DNA of 54,972 nucleotides, taken from Streptomyces sp. WAC 04229 (GTDB lineage: Bacteria; Actinomycetota; Actinomycetes; Streptomycetales; Streptomycetaceae). The stretch spans positions 1 through 54,972 of the forward strand of contig NZ_QHJH01000033.1 in assembly GCF_003947455.1 (NCBI RefSeq), read 5' to 3'. Positions 8,466 through 19,856 of the stretch are shown here, piece by piece (within the stretch, counting starts at the first letter, position 1; every line of letters begins with the position of its first letter). Made by a program: the position numbers and the translations under genes. The notes beneath the pieces are model-generated. The model saw nothing but the letters and a program-made list of their open reading frames with translations. It searched no databases and was not told where the DNA came from.

Positions 8466-8834
8466 TCAGGTCTGCTCCTCGATGCCGATGGCCGTGCGCA
8501 GAGAGCGCTGGGCCGGGCCGGGTTCGCCCTGCTGGGACTCCAGCAGGGCGGCGGCGATGGCGTCGAGCTTGCGCTGCACGGCGTGCTCGGCCCTGCGTTC
8601 ACTGTTCTTCAGCAGCGCCAGCAGGAGAAGGGTGACCGCGGTCATGGACTCGCCGGCGAGCAGCATCCAGGTGAGCGGCGCCTTGGCTATGTGCACGCCT
8701 ATGACGATGCCGACCAGGAGCAGGCAGACCCCGAAGAACGCCGGGCTGCTGGTGAAGTTGGACGCCCGCTCGGCGAACCGCTCGAAGGGGCCGCGCCTGC
8801 TGCCGCCGCGTTCGGCCGGGTGCTCCAGGGCCAT
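8466..8834 (-). CDS. Low-affinity iron permease family small membrane protein
   Basis: This 122-aa protein has two predicted membrane helices (around residues 33-52 and 55-75). The first follows RFAERASNFTSSPAFF and the second is followed by a charged amphipathic tail with KNSERRAEHAVQRKLDAI. This matches the bacterial family related to yeast low-affinity iron permease Fet4. The transport role is not proven in bacteria. An excellent GGAGG is 6 nt before ATG 8834. No iron-box-like operator was recognised in the short upstream gap. Confidence 0.8.
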   Translation of the reverse strand: MALEHPAERGGSRRGPFERFAERASNFTSSPAFFGVCLLLVGIVIGVHIAKAPLTWMLLAGESMTAVTLLLLALLKNSERRAEHAVQRKLDAIAAALLESQQGEPGPAQRSLRTAIGIEEQT

Positions 8835-8928
8835 GTGCCGCCTCCTTGAGTGCCGTCGGGTGCCGGTGCGGTCCTCGTACCCGGTCAGGGCGTCGGCAAA
8901 TGTGCCGCGACGCTCGCGGGGGGCGGTC

Positions 8929-9756
8929 TCAGTCGGTGATCGAGGCCCGGAAGCGGTACCGGTCGCCGCGGTAGATGGCGACCGTCAGTTCCAGCGGGCG
9001 GGCGTCCTGGTTGTACGCCAGCTGGGTGGCGACCAGTACCGGTGTGACGTCCGTGATCTCCAGCAGCTCCCGTTCCTCCGGGGTGGGCTGGCGGGCCTCG
9101 ACCGAGTAGTCGGCGACCCGGGGGAACTGCCCCGGGGTGGCCGTGCGCAGGGTGGCGTAGAGCGAGGCCGTGCCGAAGTCGGTGTCGGCGAGGCGCGGGC
9201 AGAGCGCGAGGGGCAGCCTGTTGTGCTCGACGACCACCACCAGGTCGTCGAGGTAGCGCAGCCGCCGCATCTCGAACAGGGGCGCGCCCGGGGCGATGCG
9301 CAGTTCCTCGGCCTCCTGGACCCTCGCCGGGCGCACCGCGGAGGCCAGCACCCGGGTGCGGGCGGCGAGGCCGTGGCGCAGCGCGTGGTCGGCGAAGCCC
9401 TGCACGGAGCGGCCGCCGGGCGGGGCGGCGGGAGTGTCCCCGGCCTCCGCCGCCCCTCCTCCGGCACTCACCCCCGCCCCCGTACCGGTGGCGGTGCCGG
9501 TGCTCGTGAGGAACCAGCCCCGGGCCGGGGACGACTCGATGACGCCCCGGGTGGCGAGGTCCGCGAGCGCCGAGCGCATGGTGACGCGCGAGACGGCGTA
9601 CCGCTCGGCCAGCACGCGTTCCGAGGGGAGCCGGTCGCCGGCCCGGGCGCCCCCGGCGGTGATGTCGTCCATCAGGCGCGCGGCGACCTGCGCGTACAGC
9701 GGCAGCGCGTCGGCGTCGAGAAGGCCGCGCGGGAGCGGCCGCGCGCTATTGCTCAC
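8929..9756 (-). CDS. GntR-family (HutC/UTRA) transcriptional regulator
   Basis: This 275-aa regulator has an N-terminal winged helix (residues about 15-85: AARLMDDITAGG, RLPSERVLAERYAVSRVTMR) and a C-terminal UTRA effector-binding domain. A Gly/Ala/Thr-rich linker of about 40 residues joins them, longer than usual. The GTG at 9756 begins one base after the stop of the radical SAM gene, so both are almost certainly one operon. It probably responds to a small metabolite linked to the radical SAM enzyme or to the nearby alditol oxidase, but the ligand cannot be read from sequence. Confidence 0.88.
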   Translation of the reverse strand: MSNSARPLPRGLLDADALPLYAQVAARLMDDITAGGARAGDRLPSERVLAERYAVSRVTMRSALADLATRGVIESSPARGWFLTSTGTATGTGAGVSAGGGAAEAGDTPAAPPGGRSVQGFADHALRHGLAARTRVLASAVRPARVQEAEELRIAPGAPLFEMRRLRYLDDLVVVVEHNRLPLALCPRLADTDFGTASLYATLRTATPGQFPRVADYSVEARQPTPEERELLEITDVTPVLVATQLAYNQDARPLELTVAIYRGDRYRFRASITD

Positions 9757-9757
9757 T

Positions 9758-12443
<2,686 letters not shown>

Positions 12444-12451
12444 GTCGTGTC

Positions 12452-12486
12452 GGCCCGCCCCGCGGATCGGTGTGAGCGGGGCGGCC
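12452..12486 (+). terminator. Rho-independent-type hairpin after aldO
   Basis: GGCCCGCCCCGC pairs with GCGGGGCGGCC across a 12-nt loop, with one bulged C. It begins 9 nt after the aldO stop. There is no T-run, as is usual in Streptomyces. Confidence 0.7.
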
Positions 12487-12630
12487 GTCGCGATGAGGAC
12501 GCAGCCGGCGCCCGCCGCCAGGGCGACCGGCGTGGGCGGTGGGCGCAGCAGGGTTCAGGGCCGCTGGCCTAGCATGAGACCCGAGATCTCCAGGAGTCCC
12601 GAGGAGGCCGGAGAGTCAGGAAGGTGGCGC

Positions 12631-13203
12631 ATGCCCCGAGTGGGCCTCACGACGGGCCGGGTGGTCGCGGCCGCCGCCGACCTCGCCGACGCGAGCGGCT
12701 TCGAGAGCGTCACCGTCTCCGCCCTCGCCCGGCACTTCGGGGTGAAGGACGCGAGCCTGTACACGCACGTCAGGAACCTCCAGGACCTGCGCGTGCGGGT
12801 CGCGTTGCTGGCCGGCGGCGAGCTGATCGACGAGATCGCGGCGGCGGTGGCGGGGCGGGCCGGCAAGGACGCGCTGGCCGCGTTCGCGAACGCCTACCGC
12901 GCCTACGCCCTGCGGCACCCCGGCCGTTACGCCGCGACGCAGATCCGCATGGACCAGTCCCTCGTCGCCGACTCCCCCGCCCTGCGCCGCACCGCCGAGA
13001 TCACCCACGGCATGCTCCGCGCCTACGGCCTCACCGAACCCGACCTGACCGACGCCGTGCGCCTGCTGCGCAGCACCTTCCACGGGTTCTGCGCCCTGGA
13101 GGCCACCGGCGGCTTCGGCGCCCCGCGTGCGGTCCAGGCGTCCTGGGACCGGGCGGTGGACGCACTGCACGTAGCGTTGGAGAACTGGCCGCGCGCGGAC
13201 TAG
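12631..13203 (+). CDS. TetR-family regulator with WHG-type C-terminal domain
   Basis: This 190-aa repressor starts at ATG 12631, which has GGAAGG about 8 nt upstream; longer in-frame starts lack a site. The N-terminal helix-turn-helix is clear (VTVSALARHFGVKDASLYTHV). The C-terminal half resembles the WHG-domain ligand pocket, with RHPGRYAATQ and a LLRSTFHGFCALEATGGFG segment in which the HGF/GG residues are typical. It has no divergent partner, and aldO ends upstream on the same strand. Its target may be distant or may be itself. Confidence 0.88.
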   Translation: MPRVGLTTGRVVAAAADLADASGFESVTVSALARHFGVKDASLYTHVRNLQDLRVRVALLAGGELIDEIAAAVAGRAGKDALAAFANAYRAYALRHPGRYAATQIRMDQSLVADSPALRRTAEITHGMLRAYGLTEPDLTDAVRLLRSTFHGFCALEATGGFGAPRAVQASWDRAVDALHVALENWPRAD

Positions 13204-13207
13204 GTGC

Positions 13208-13243
13208 ATCGATCCGGCCCGCCCGCAGCGCGGGCCCATCGAT
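13208..13243. terminator. Hairpin between convergent TetR and PEP-mutase-like genes
   Basis: ATCGAT at both ends and an inner GCCCGC-AGC-GCGGGC stem form an interrupted but stable hairpin 4 nt after the TetR stop. Confidence 0.55.
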
Positions 13244-13519
13244 CTGACCGTTTCCGAGCAGCACAGACACCCCCGGACCACAGCCCGGCGCAGCCACTGC
13301 CGGCAACGGCCCACCGCTCCCGCGAGCGGGCGGGTAGCCGATGCGGCTCACTTTGCTCCGCCTGCACACCTCGGCCAGGGCGTCGCGCCGGGCGAAGCTC
13401 CTGCGGTAGGCCCGGCGCTGTCGGGCAGCGCCCGCCCGACGCGGTCGATGCCGTGAACGGTGAGCGGGCCCTGCGGTGCGACACGAAGACCTCCGTGCGG
13501 TGCGTCGCCGGACATCGGG
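13244..13519. other. Intergenic spacer with no recognised gene
   Basis: The spacer between the TetR and PEP-mutase-like genes has no frame with convincing codon bias, start and ribosome binding site. A minus-strand stretch around 13,330-13,420 reads as basic residues (RRSFARRDALAEVCRRSK) and could be a degraded coding relic. I could not assign it to a family. Confidence 0.4.
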
Positions 13520-14284
13520 TCAACGCACCTGGCCGCCGCTCAGCGCGGCCACCTCCTCGTACGCCGGTGACGTGCCCGACGGCGGTCGGCCCGCGGCGAT
13601 GTCGGTCACCGTCTCCAGGGCGGCACCCAGGGCCCTGCGGTACAGCAGCGAGCCGAGGCTGACGCGGGCCACGCCGAGGTCGGCGAGGTGCGGGAGGGTG
13701 GGGCCGGTGGGTGAGTGGAGGACGTTGAGCGGGACGTCGAAGTGCGCGGCGAGGGACGCGATCCGGGCGGGGTCGGTGAGGCCGGGGACGAAGACGCCGT
13801 CGGCACCGGCCTCGCGGTAGGCCTCCAGGCGCCGCACGGTCTCCCCGGGGTCGCCGTCACCCGACCAGTACGTGTCCGTACGGGCGTTGACGAACAGGTC
13901 CGGGGCCGCCGACCGCACCGCGGCGATCTTCGCGGCGTGCCGGCCGGCGGGGCCCAGCGCGTCCTCCAGGTTGATGCCGACCGCGCCGACCGCCGCCAGT
14001 TGCCGCGCGAACTCCCCCACGTCGTCGGGGTCGTCGGCGAAGCCGCTCTCGGCGTCCACGGTCAGCAGGAACGGCCCGGAGCCCAGGGTGAGGGCCAGCC
14101 GCAGGGTCTCGTCGCGGGTCGCCGCCGCCCCGTCGGGCAGCCCGCTCGCCGCCGCGACACCGAGGCTGGTGGTGCCCACGGCCCGAAAGCCCCGGGCGGC
14201 GAGGGCGTGCGCCGACGCGTGGTCCCAGGCGCACGGCAGCAGCAGGGGCTCGCCCGGCCGGTGCAGGGCGGCGAAGGCGGTCAC
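13520..14284 (-). CDS. Isocitrate lyase/PEP mutase superfamily enzyme
   Basis: This 254-aa barrel protein has the superfamily features: PCAWDHASAHALAARG near the start, TVDAESGF at the metal/substrate loop, INLEDA and FVNARTDTYW. It lacks the KKCGH motif of isocitrate lyase, so it is closer to PEP mutase, phosphonopyruvate hydrolase or methylisocitrate lyase-like enzymes. The exact C-C or P-C reaction cannot be decided here. Its GTG start overlaps the TGA of the upstream DinB/MDMPI gene, so the two are translationally coupled. No phosphonate genes are nearby. Confidence 0.85.
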   Translation of the reverse strand: MTAFAALHRPGEPLLLPCAWDHASAHALAARGFRAVGTTSLGVAAASGLPDGAAATRDETLRLALTLGSGPFLLTVDAESGFADDPDDVGEFARQLAAVGAVGINLEDALGPAGRHAAKIAAVRSAAPDLFVNARTDTYWSGDGDPGETVRRLEAYREAGADGVFVPGLTDPARIASLAAHFDVPLNVLHSPTGPTLPHLADLGVARVSLGSLLYRRALGAALETVTDIAAGRPPSGTSPAYEEVAALSGGQVR

Positions 14285-14766
14285 GACAGGTCACCCACGG
14301 CGTCGGCGTAGTACACGGACTCCCCCAGGTGCCCGGCGAGTTCGCGGAAGCTCCAGCCCTCACCGGGCGAGTCGTCGAGCTGGAGCGGGGTGAGCGCGTC
14401 CAGGCGGTCGGCCCAGATCCGGGCGAGCCGGGTGAGGCGGCTGCGGGCCTCGTCGAGGTCGTCCGGCGTGAAGGGCGCGCGGTCCGCGTCCGTGGTCGTG
14501 GCGGAGGCGTGCCAGTGGTCGGGCTGGGTCGGCCGGCCCGCCAACCGCGCCTCCATCTCGGCGAGATGGTCGACCAGGTGGTCGGCGACCCGCCGGACGG
14601 CCTTGTGCGGGGTGTAGACGCGCCCGTCGACGTGGGCGGGTTCTCCGTCCCAGCGGGTCCAGGTGGAGGCCAGGGCGAGGACGTGCTCGACCATGCCGGT
14701 GACGGTGTCGGCGGGGGTCGAACGGACGGGGGCGGGGGCCGTGGTTGCGGTGTGCGTGTCGCTCAT
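14281..14766 (-). CDS. DinB/maleylpyruvate isomerase N-terminal-domain protein
   Basis: This 161-aa protein begins at ATG 14766 (MSDTHTATT) and looks like a four-helix DinB/MDMPI bundle. Histidines in RVADHLVDHLAEME and in LAGHLGES occupy the positions expected for the divalent-metal site of mycothiol-dependent transferases. It is coupled by GTGA overlap to the PEP-mutase-like gene. A thiol-dependent isomerase or transferase role is possible but unproven. Confidence 0.7.
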   Translation of the reverse strand: MSDTHTATTAPAPVRSTPADTVTGMVEHVLALASTWTRWDGEPAHVDGRVYTPHKAVRRVADHLVDHLAEMEARLAGRPTQPDHWHASATTTDADRAPFTPDDLDEARSRLTRLARIWADRLDALTPLQLDDSPGEGWSFRELAGHLGESVYYADAVGDLS

Positions 14767-14883
14767 GTGCCCGACGCTAGGGGCCGGTTGCTTCGGCGGG
14801 CGCCGAAGTGTCCGGGGGCGGCGGGCGGGTATCCGGACGGACACGTGACGTCACCCCCCGATCCGGCCGACCGAGAGGTGGAC

Positions 14884-15420
14884 ATGAAGAGACGCGAGCG
14901 ACGCGACGCGGCCCTGGAGCGGGACTGGCGGGACAGACTGTCGGTGATCGGCCTGGCCGCGCTGGCCGTGGGCGTGGTGGTCCGGCTGGCCGCGAACGGA
15001 CTCGACTCGTGGCCGTGGGCGGTGATCAGCGCTGCCCTGATGAGCGTCTGGGTCGTGTTCCTGGTGCGCCGTCGCAGGCGTCACGACGCTCGGGACACCG
15101 GTGCCGATCCGGAGGACGTGCCCGCCATGGAGCGGCGGATACTCAAGGGCGGCGCTCCGCCCGAGGACCCCGACCGGCGCCGGGAGATGGCCGCGCTGGT
15201 CGACTCACGTCAGCGGCGGCTGCGGCGGGGCCGCAAGTGGGCGTTCCCCATGCTGGCCCTCATCTTCTTCGGTACGTCCGTCCTGTGGTTCGCGGCCGGT
15301 TCCACGACCGCCGGGAGCCTGACCCTCGCCCTCGCGGTGGCCTTCATGGGCTGGCTGACCTGGTTCAACCTGCGCTTCGACCGGCGCCTGACGCAGATGC
15401 GCCACCGGCTGCGCACCTGA
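14884..15420 (+). CDS. Hypothetical four-helix membrane protein
   Basis: This 178-aa protein has a basic N-terminus, two membrane helices (about residues 20-60), a charged cytoplasmic loop of about 60 residues (RRRRRHDARDTGADPEDVP and beyond), then two more helices and a basic tail. The loop with ERRILKGGAPPEDP is proline- and charge-rich. GAGAGGT is 5 nt before ATG 14884. It stands alone, divergent from the DinB/MDMPI gene and convergent with the response regulator. I do not recognise a characterised family. Confidence 0.72.
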   Translation: MKRRERRDAALERDWRDRLSVIGLAALAVGVVVRLAANGLDSWPWAVISAALMSVWVVFLVRRRRRHDARDTGADPEDVPAMERRILKGGAPPEDPDRRREMAALVDSRQRRLRRGRKWAFPMLALIFFGTSVLWFAAGSTTAGSLTLALAVAFMGWLTWFNLRFDRRLTQMRHRLRT

Positions 15421-15452
15421 ACCCCCCGGGCCGCTGGGCCTGCATCCGTGCG

Positions 15453-16112
15453 TCAGGTCACCAGCCCGTGGCGGTAGGCGAACACCACCGCCTGGACGCG
15501 GTCGCGCAGGTCCAGCTTGGTGAGGATGCGGGAGACGAAGGTCTTGACCGTCTCGGGGCTGATCACCAGGGCCGCGGCGATCTCGCCGTTGGAGAGGCCG
15601 TCCGCGATGAGGCGCAGCACCTCCGTCTCGCGGGGCGTGAGGGGGAGGTCCTCGGCGGGGCCGCCGGCGGGCCGGATGCGGGCGGCGTACCGGCCGACGA
15701 GGCGGCGCGTCACGTCGGGGTCGAGGAGCGCCGCGCCCATGGCCACGGTCCGGATGCCGTGCAGCAGGCGGTCCGGCGGCGCGTCCTTGAGCAGGAACCC
15801 GCTCGCGCCCGCGCGCAGCGCCTCGTAGACGTACTCGTCGAGGTTGAACGTCGTCACCACGAGGACCTTGACGGGACGCTCCACCCCGGCGCCCGCCAGC
15901 CGCCGGGTGGCCTCGATGCCGTCCATGACCGGCATCCGCACGTCCATGACGACCACGTCCGGCCGTACTTCGGCGGCCAGGTCGACGGCGGCCTGGCCGT
16001 CGCCGCACTCGCCCGCCACCTCCAGGTCGGGCTGGGCGTCGACGATCGTCGCCAGGCCGGCGCGGATCATCACCTGGTCGTCGCAGATCAGGACGCGGAT
16101 CGGGGCGCTCAT
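15453..16112 (-). CDS. NarL/LuxR-family response regulator
   Basis: This 219-aa regulator has an N-terminal receiver domain (DD near residue 11, phospho-acceptor Asp in VVVMDVRMPVMDG, Thr in VVTTF, Lys in LLKD) and a C-terminal LuxR helix-turn-helix (LTPRETEVLRLIADGLSNGEIA). Its ATG overlaps the stop of the histidine kinase gene, so kinase and regulator are a matched pair. It should bind DNA as a phosphorylated dimer. Its targets are not evident, though the CPBP-led operon itself is a reasonable first guess. Confidence 0.94.
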   Translation of the reverse strand: MSAPIRVLICDDQVMIRAGLATIVDAQPDLEVAGECGDGQAAVDLAAEVRPDVVVMDVRMPVMDGIEATRRLAGAGVERPVKVLVVTTFNLDEYVYEALRAGASGFLLKDAPPDRLLHGIRTVAMGAALLDPDVTRRLVGRYAARIRPAGGPAEDLPLTPRETEVLRLIADGLSNGEIAAALVISPETVKTFVSRILTKLDLRDRVQAVVFAYRHGLVT

Positions 16113-17296
16113 GACGGGCTTCCCGCGGGGATGCGGGCCTGGACGACGAAGCCTCCGCCCTCCGGGCGGTCCGTGCTGAAGTCGCCGCCGAGGACGTCGA
16201 CCCGTTCCCGCAGTCCGGCCAGGCCGCGCCCGCTGCCGCCGGGGGACGCGGCGCCCGAGCCGGTGCCGTCCGTGCCGACGCGCACGGTGATCTCCCTTTC
16301 GCCGTGGTGGACGAGGACCGAGGTCCGGCCGCCGTGGTCGTACTTGAGCGCGTTCGTCAGGGCCTCCTGGACGACGCGGTAGGCCACGAGGTCGGCGCTG
16401 CCGGTCGAGGCCGCCGGTGTGCCCTCCTCGGTGAACTCCACCGGCTGGCCGGCCCGGCGGGTCTGCTCCACCAGCGTGAGCACCCGGCCGACGGGCGGTG
16501 TCCTGGGCTCGGCGTTCCGGTCGGTGCCGTGGTCCGGGTTGAGCAGGTCGAGCAGGTGCCGCAGGTCGGTGATGGCACGGCGGCCGGTGTCGCTGACCGC
16601 GGCCAGCGTCTGGTCGAGGCGGTCGGGCGCGGCGGTCAGGTACCGGGCGGCCTCGGACTGGACGACCATCGCCGTGACGTGGTGGGTGACGACGTCGTGG
16701 AGTTCGCGGGCGATGCGGGTGCGCTCGGCGTTGCGGGCGTCCTCGGCGACCCGCCCCCGCCGTTCGGCCTCCGCGGCCCGGGCGGAGCGCATCCAGGTGC
16801 CGATGCCCCAGGCGAGGGCGAGCGCCAGGTAGAACGCGACGAACTCGGCGGCCGGGTCGCCCGGTCCGCGCCGGTGCAGCTCGACCGAGAGGGCGACGAA
16901 CGCCACGGAGGCGAGGGCGAGGGTCGCGCGCCGGTACCGCTCCAGATACGAACCGGCGCTCAGCAGCGCGATGGGCAGCGCGGTTCCGGCGAAGAGGTGG
17001 TAGCCGCGGATCTGGTCGAGGGCGAAGCCGATCGACACCAGGGCGAGGCAGAGGTGCGGCCACCGTCGGCGCAGGGCGAGCGGGAGACACTGGAGGACGG
17101 CGGCGACACCGGCGAGCACGTCGGCGGAGCGGGTGGGCAGACCGCCGATCTCGGTGCCGTTGCCCCGCAGCGCCGGCAGCAGGGACGCGATCAGGAGGAG
17201 CACTCCGAGCGGCAGGTCCCGGACGGTCACGTCGAGGCGTCGCCACCGCCTGGATATCCCCGGCATCATGTCCGGCATCCCTCGGCGAGCGGTCAT
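16109..17296 (-). CDS. Membrane sensor histidine kinase (HisKA_3)
   Basis: This 395-aa kinase has about five N-terminal membrane helices (residues about 25-165) without a large extracellular loop, so it probably senses the membrane or an intramembrane signal. The dimerisation/phosphotransfer helix carries RIARELHDVVTHHVTAMVV, where the first His is the phospho-acceptor. A HATPase domain follows, with N-box VVQEALTNALKY and GRGLAGLRERV. Both ends overlap its neighbours by ATGA, which ties it to the CPBP protease gene upstream and the response regulator downstream. Confidence 0.94.
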   Translation of the reverse strand: MTARRGMPDMMPGISRRWRRLDVTVRDLPLGVLLLIASLLPALRGNGTEIGGLPTRSADVLAGVAAVLQCLPLALRRRWPHLCLALVSIGFALDQIRGYHLFAGTALPIALLSAGSYLERYRRATLALASVAFVALSVELHRRGPGDPAAEFVAFYLALALAWGIGTWMRSARAAEAERRGRVAEDARNAERTRIARELHDVVTHHVTAMVVQSEAARYLTAAPDRLDQTLAAVSDTGRRAITDLRHLLDLLNPDHGTDRNAEPRTPPVGRVLTLVEQTRRAGQPVEFTEEGTPAASTGSADLVAYRVVQEALTNALKYDHGGRTSVLVHHGEREITVRVGTDGTGSGAASPGGSGRGLAGLRERVDVLGGDFSTDRPEGGGFVVQARIPAGSPS

Positions 17297-18132
17297 CGGG
17301 GCAGTGTAGCGGTGGAGTTGGCACGTGCCGCACGCCGAGCCCCGGGCGCCACGATGTGCCCGCGCCGGTGCGCCAGCCACAGGAACACCAGGGTCAGCAG
17401 CACCCCGAATCCGACCGCGTACACGCTGCCCTCGGGGCCGAACTCGCCGCCCGTGATCAGCTTCGGGCCGTCCGTCGCGGCGTCCAGCAGCCCCTGGTTG
17501 GAGCCGTTGCCGGAGACCTCGGTACTGAAGACGCCGGCCGCGGCGAAGTTCCAGCCGAAGTGCACGCCGATCGTCAGCCAGAGGCTGCGGGTGGCGGCGT
17601 AGGCGGCGGCGAGCATGAAGCCGGCCTCGATGGAGATGGCGAGGGCGCCCCAGACGGTCGCGTGCTCGTTGAGCAGGTGCGAGAGGCCGAACACGAGGCC
17701 GGTCAGGACCAGCGCGACGTACGTGCCGACGTGTTCCTCGATGATCCGGAACAGGACGCCGCGGTACACCACTTCCTCCATCGCGGCGGCGGCCGCCATG
17801 AAGCCGACCAGGCCCAGGGCGCCCTCCACCGAGCCCAGGCCGTCGACCTCGTAGTGGCCGGAGGAGAAGAGGTTCACGATGACGGCGCCGAACATCCCGG
17901 CGCCGATCAGCGTGCCCCAGCCGGCCTTGACCGCGGCGCCCTCCCGGGCCACGTCCAGCGCCTGCCGGCGCTCGGTCCGCCGGACCACCCACGCGTAGAC
18001 GAGGACCGCCAGTGCGGCCGCCGTGAGGCCGACGACCAGCGTCAGCCAGTCGTTGTCCTTCACGGCGTTGACGGCGTTTCCGCCTATGGCGTACATCGCC
18101 AGGACGGCCAGGAACTGCCAGACGAACCTCAC
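17293..18132 (-). CDS. CPBP-family intramembrane glutamic endopeptidase
   Basis: This 279-aa polytopic membrane protein carries the CPBP/ABI (Rce1-like) motifs: EEVVYRG for the catalytic glutamates, FGLSHLLN and the later HFGWNFAAAG. Such enzymes cleave substrates inside the membrane. It is the first gene of a tightly coupled operon with a sensor kinase (ATGA overlap) and response regulator. A role in generating or transmitting the signal sensed by the kinase is inferred from the layout only. Confidence 0.9.
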   Translation of the reverse strand: MRFVWQFLAVLAMYAIGGNAVNAVKDNDWLTLVVGLTAAALAVLVYAWVVRRTERRQALDVAREGAAVKAGWGTLIGAGMFGAVIVNLFSSGHYEVDGLGSVEGALGLVGFMAAAAAMEEVVYRGVLFRIIEEHVGTYVALVLTGLVFGLSHLLNEHATVWGALAISIEAGFMLAAAYAATRSLWLTIGVHFGWNFAAAGVFSTEVSGNGSNQGLLDAATDGPKLITGGEFGPEGSVYAVGFGVLLTLVFLWLAHRRGHIVAPGARRAARANSTATLPR

Positions 18133-18295
18133 GGGGACTCCTTCATGGGAGGCCCGCGACCGGGGTGTCCCGGGCCGATCAGGACGCTACGGATCCGGCG
18201 CCGGGAGATCGTCACCTCAGGGTGGACACCTGGCCGTAGCTCGCACGGGGGACAAGCCCCCCGACCCGGCACCGGACCGGGCATAGCCTGGTGCC

Positions 18296-19204
18296 ATGAC
18301 CAGCGATTTCGCCGCCGCCCTCGCCTCCGGCCGCCCGCTCGTGCTCGACGGCGGGATGTCCAACCAGCTGGAGGCAGCCGGGCACGATCTGAGCGACGAG
18401 CTGTGGTCGGCGCGGCTGCTCGCCGAGGCGCCCGATGCGATCACCGAGGCGCACCTCGCGTACTACGAGGCGGGCGCCGACGTCGCCATCACGGCCGGCT
18501 ACCAGGCGACCTTCGAGGCGTTCGCCCGGCGCGGCTTCGGTCCCGGGCGCTCGGCCGAACTGATGGCCCTCAGCGTCGGCTTGGCCAGGGAGGCCGCGCG
18601 CCGGGCCCGCACGGACCGCCCGCTGTGGGTGGCGGCCTCCGTCGGCCCGTACGGCGCGATGCTCGCGGACGGCTCGGAGTACCGCGGCCGGTACGGACTC
18701 ACCCCGGAGGCTCTGGAGCGCTTCCACCGGCCCCGGCTGGAGGTACTGGCCGCCGCCCGGCCCGACGTCCTCGCGCTGGAGACGGTCCCCGACGCCGACG
18801 AGGCGGTGGCGCTGCTGCGGGCGGTACGCGGACTGGGCGTCCCCGCCTGGCTGTCGTACACGGTCGCGGGCGGCCGCACCCGCGCCGGGCAGCCGCTGGA
18901 GGAGGCGTTCGCCCCGGCCGCCGACGCGGACGAGGTGATCGCGGTCGGCGTCAACTGCTGCGCCCCCGAGGACGTGCCGGGCGCCCTCGAGACCGCCGCC
19001 CGGGTCACCGGCAAACCGGTCGTGGCCTACCCCAACAGCGGGGAGACCTGGGACGCGGTGGCCCGGTCCTGGCGGGGGCGTTCCTCCTTCACCCCGGAGC
19101 GGGTACGGGCCTGGCGGGCGGCCGGCGCCCGGCTGGTCGGCGGCTGCTGCCGGGTGGGCCCGGACACGATCAGGTCGATCGCGTCGGCGCCGGGACGCGG
19201 GTGA
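18296..19204 (+). CDS. mmuM: Homocysteine S-methyltransferase
   Basis: This 302-aa zinc-dependent methyltransferase barrel transfers a methyl group, usually from S-methylmethionine or SAM, to homocysteine to form methionine. The N-terminal LVLDGGMSNQLE and the zinc ligands in VGVNCC and LVGGCCRVGP are intact, and ITAGYQATFEAF lies in the substrate region. Length agrees with the YagD/MmuM family. It is monocistronic, divergent from the CPBP operon and convergent with the CGNR gene. No S-methylmethionine permease is adjacent. Confidence 0.92.
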   Translation: MTSDFAAALASGRPLVLDGGMSNQLEAAGHDLSDELWSARLLAEAPDAITEAHLAYYEAGADVAITAGYQATFEAFARRGFGPGRSAELMALSVGLAREAARRARTDRPLWVAASVGPYGAMLADGSEYRGRYGLTPEALERFHRPRLEVLAAARPDVLALETVPDADEAVALLRAVRGLGVPAWLSYTVAGGRTRAGQPLEEAFAPAADADEVIAVGVNCCAPEDVPGALETAARVTGKPVVAYPNSGETWDAVARSWRGRSSFTPERVRAWRAAGARLVGGCCRVGPDTIRSIASAPGRG

Positions 19205-19219
19205 GGAGAGGCGCCCGGG

Positions 19220-19795
19220 TCACTCCGCCGACCCGGCGCCCTTCCGCTGATTGGCATGGAAGCGCGCCTTCTTCTGCCGATTCCCGCACGTGTTCATGTC
19301 ACACCACTTGCGGGTGCGGCTCTGGCTGGTGTCGAAGAAGGCGGCTCGGCAGGTGGGTGACGCGCACAGGGCCAGCCGTCCGTCCCGTTCGCCCGCGATG
19401 ACGCTGATCGCGTCGGCGGCGATCACGCTGAGGGCGTCCTCCACGCGGGAGGCCGGGCTGAGCCGCCATCGCCGCACACCCTCGGGCGTCAGGACCGCGG
19501 CGGCCCGGCCCTGAGCGCTGCGGTCGTTGATGACGTGGACGGCGGACGCGGGGAGCGCGTCCTGGACCGCGGCCGCCGTCGCGGCGGCGTGGATCGACTC
19601 CCTCAGTTCCCGGGCGAGGTCGAGCTGGGCGGCCGTGCAGGAGTCCACGGCGAGGTCGTACACCGCCAGCCAGTCGACGAGTCGCTGCGGCGTGGGGATG
19701 CGCTCCACGGCGTCGCCATGACGCTCCGACAGGGTCCCCGTGAAGCTGGTGGCCAGCACCTTGCCGAGGCGGAAGTCAGGGAACGCAGCAGGCAT
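19220..19795 (-). CDS. CGNR zinc-finger transcriptional regulator
   Basis: This 191-aa protein has the ABATE-type N-terminal ligand domain and the C-terminal CGNR finger. CASPTCRAAFFD and RKWCDMNTCGNRQKKARFHA supply two Cys pairs and the namesake CGNR motif that contacts DNA. It is divergent from an epoxide hydrolase gene, and the 82-bp gap contains repeated and inverted elements that are good operator candidates. Autoregulation plus control of the hydrolase is the natural inference. Confidence 0.9.
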   Translation of the reverse strand: MPAAFPDFRLGKVLATSFTGTLSERHGDAVERIPTPQRLVDWLAVYDLAVDSCTAAQLDLARELRESIHAAATAAAVQDALPASAVHVINDRSAQGRAAAVLTPEGVRRWRLSPASRVEDALSVIAADAISVIAGERDGRLALCASPTCRAAFFDTSQSRTRKWCDMNTCGNRQKKARFHANQRKGAGSAE

Positions 19796-19803
19796 GGAAC
19801 CAC

Positions 19804-19856
19804 CTTAGCCGGTTGCGGCGCGACTCGCAGGACTGCTAGAACCGTCTTAGCCGGTT
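19804..19856. promoter_or_regulatory. Candidate CGNR operator: repeated CTTAGCCGGTT and GAACCG-N7-CGGTTC
   Basis: CTTAGCCGGTT occurs at 19804-19814 and again, identically, at 19846-19856, a 42-bp step (four helical turns). The second copy is also the right half of an inverted repeat GAACCG TCTTAGC CGGTTC (19839-19857). The elements sit within the divergent promoter region of the CGNR and epoxide hydrolase genes. Confidence 0.6.

Noticed and set aside
13520..14766. Phosphonate biosynthesis locus around the PEP-mutase-like gene
   Set aside because: No phosphonopyruvate decarboxylase, aminotransferase or transport genes are nearby, and the enzyme could equally be a lyase.
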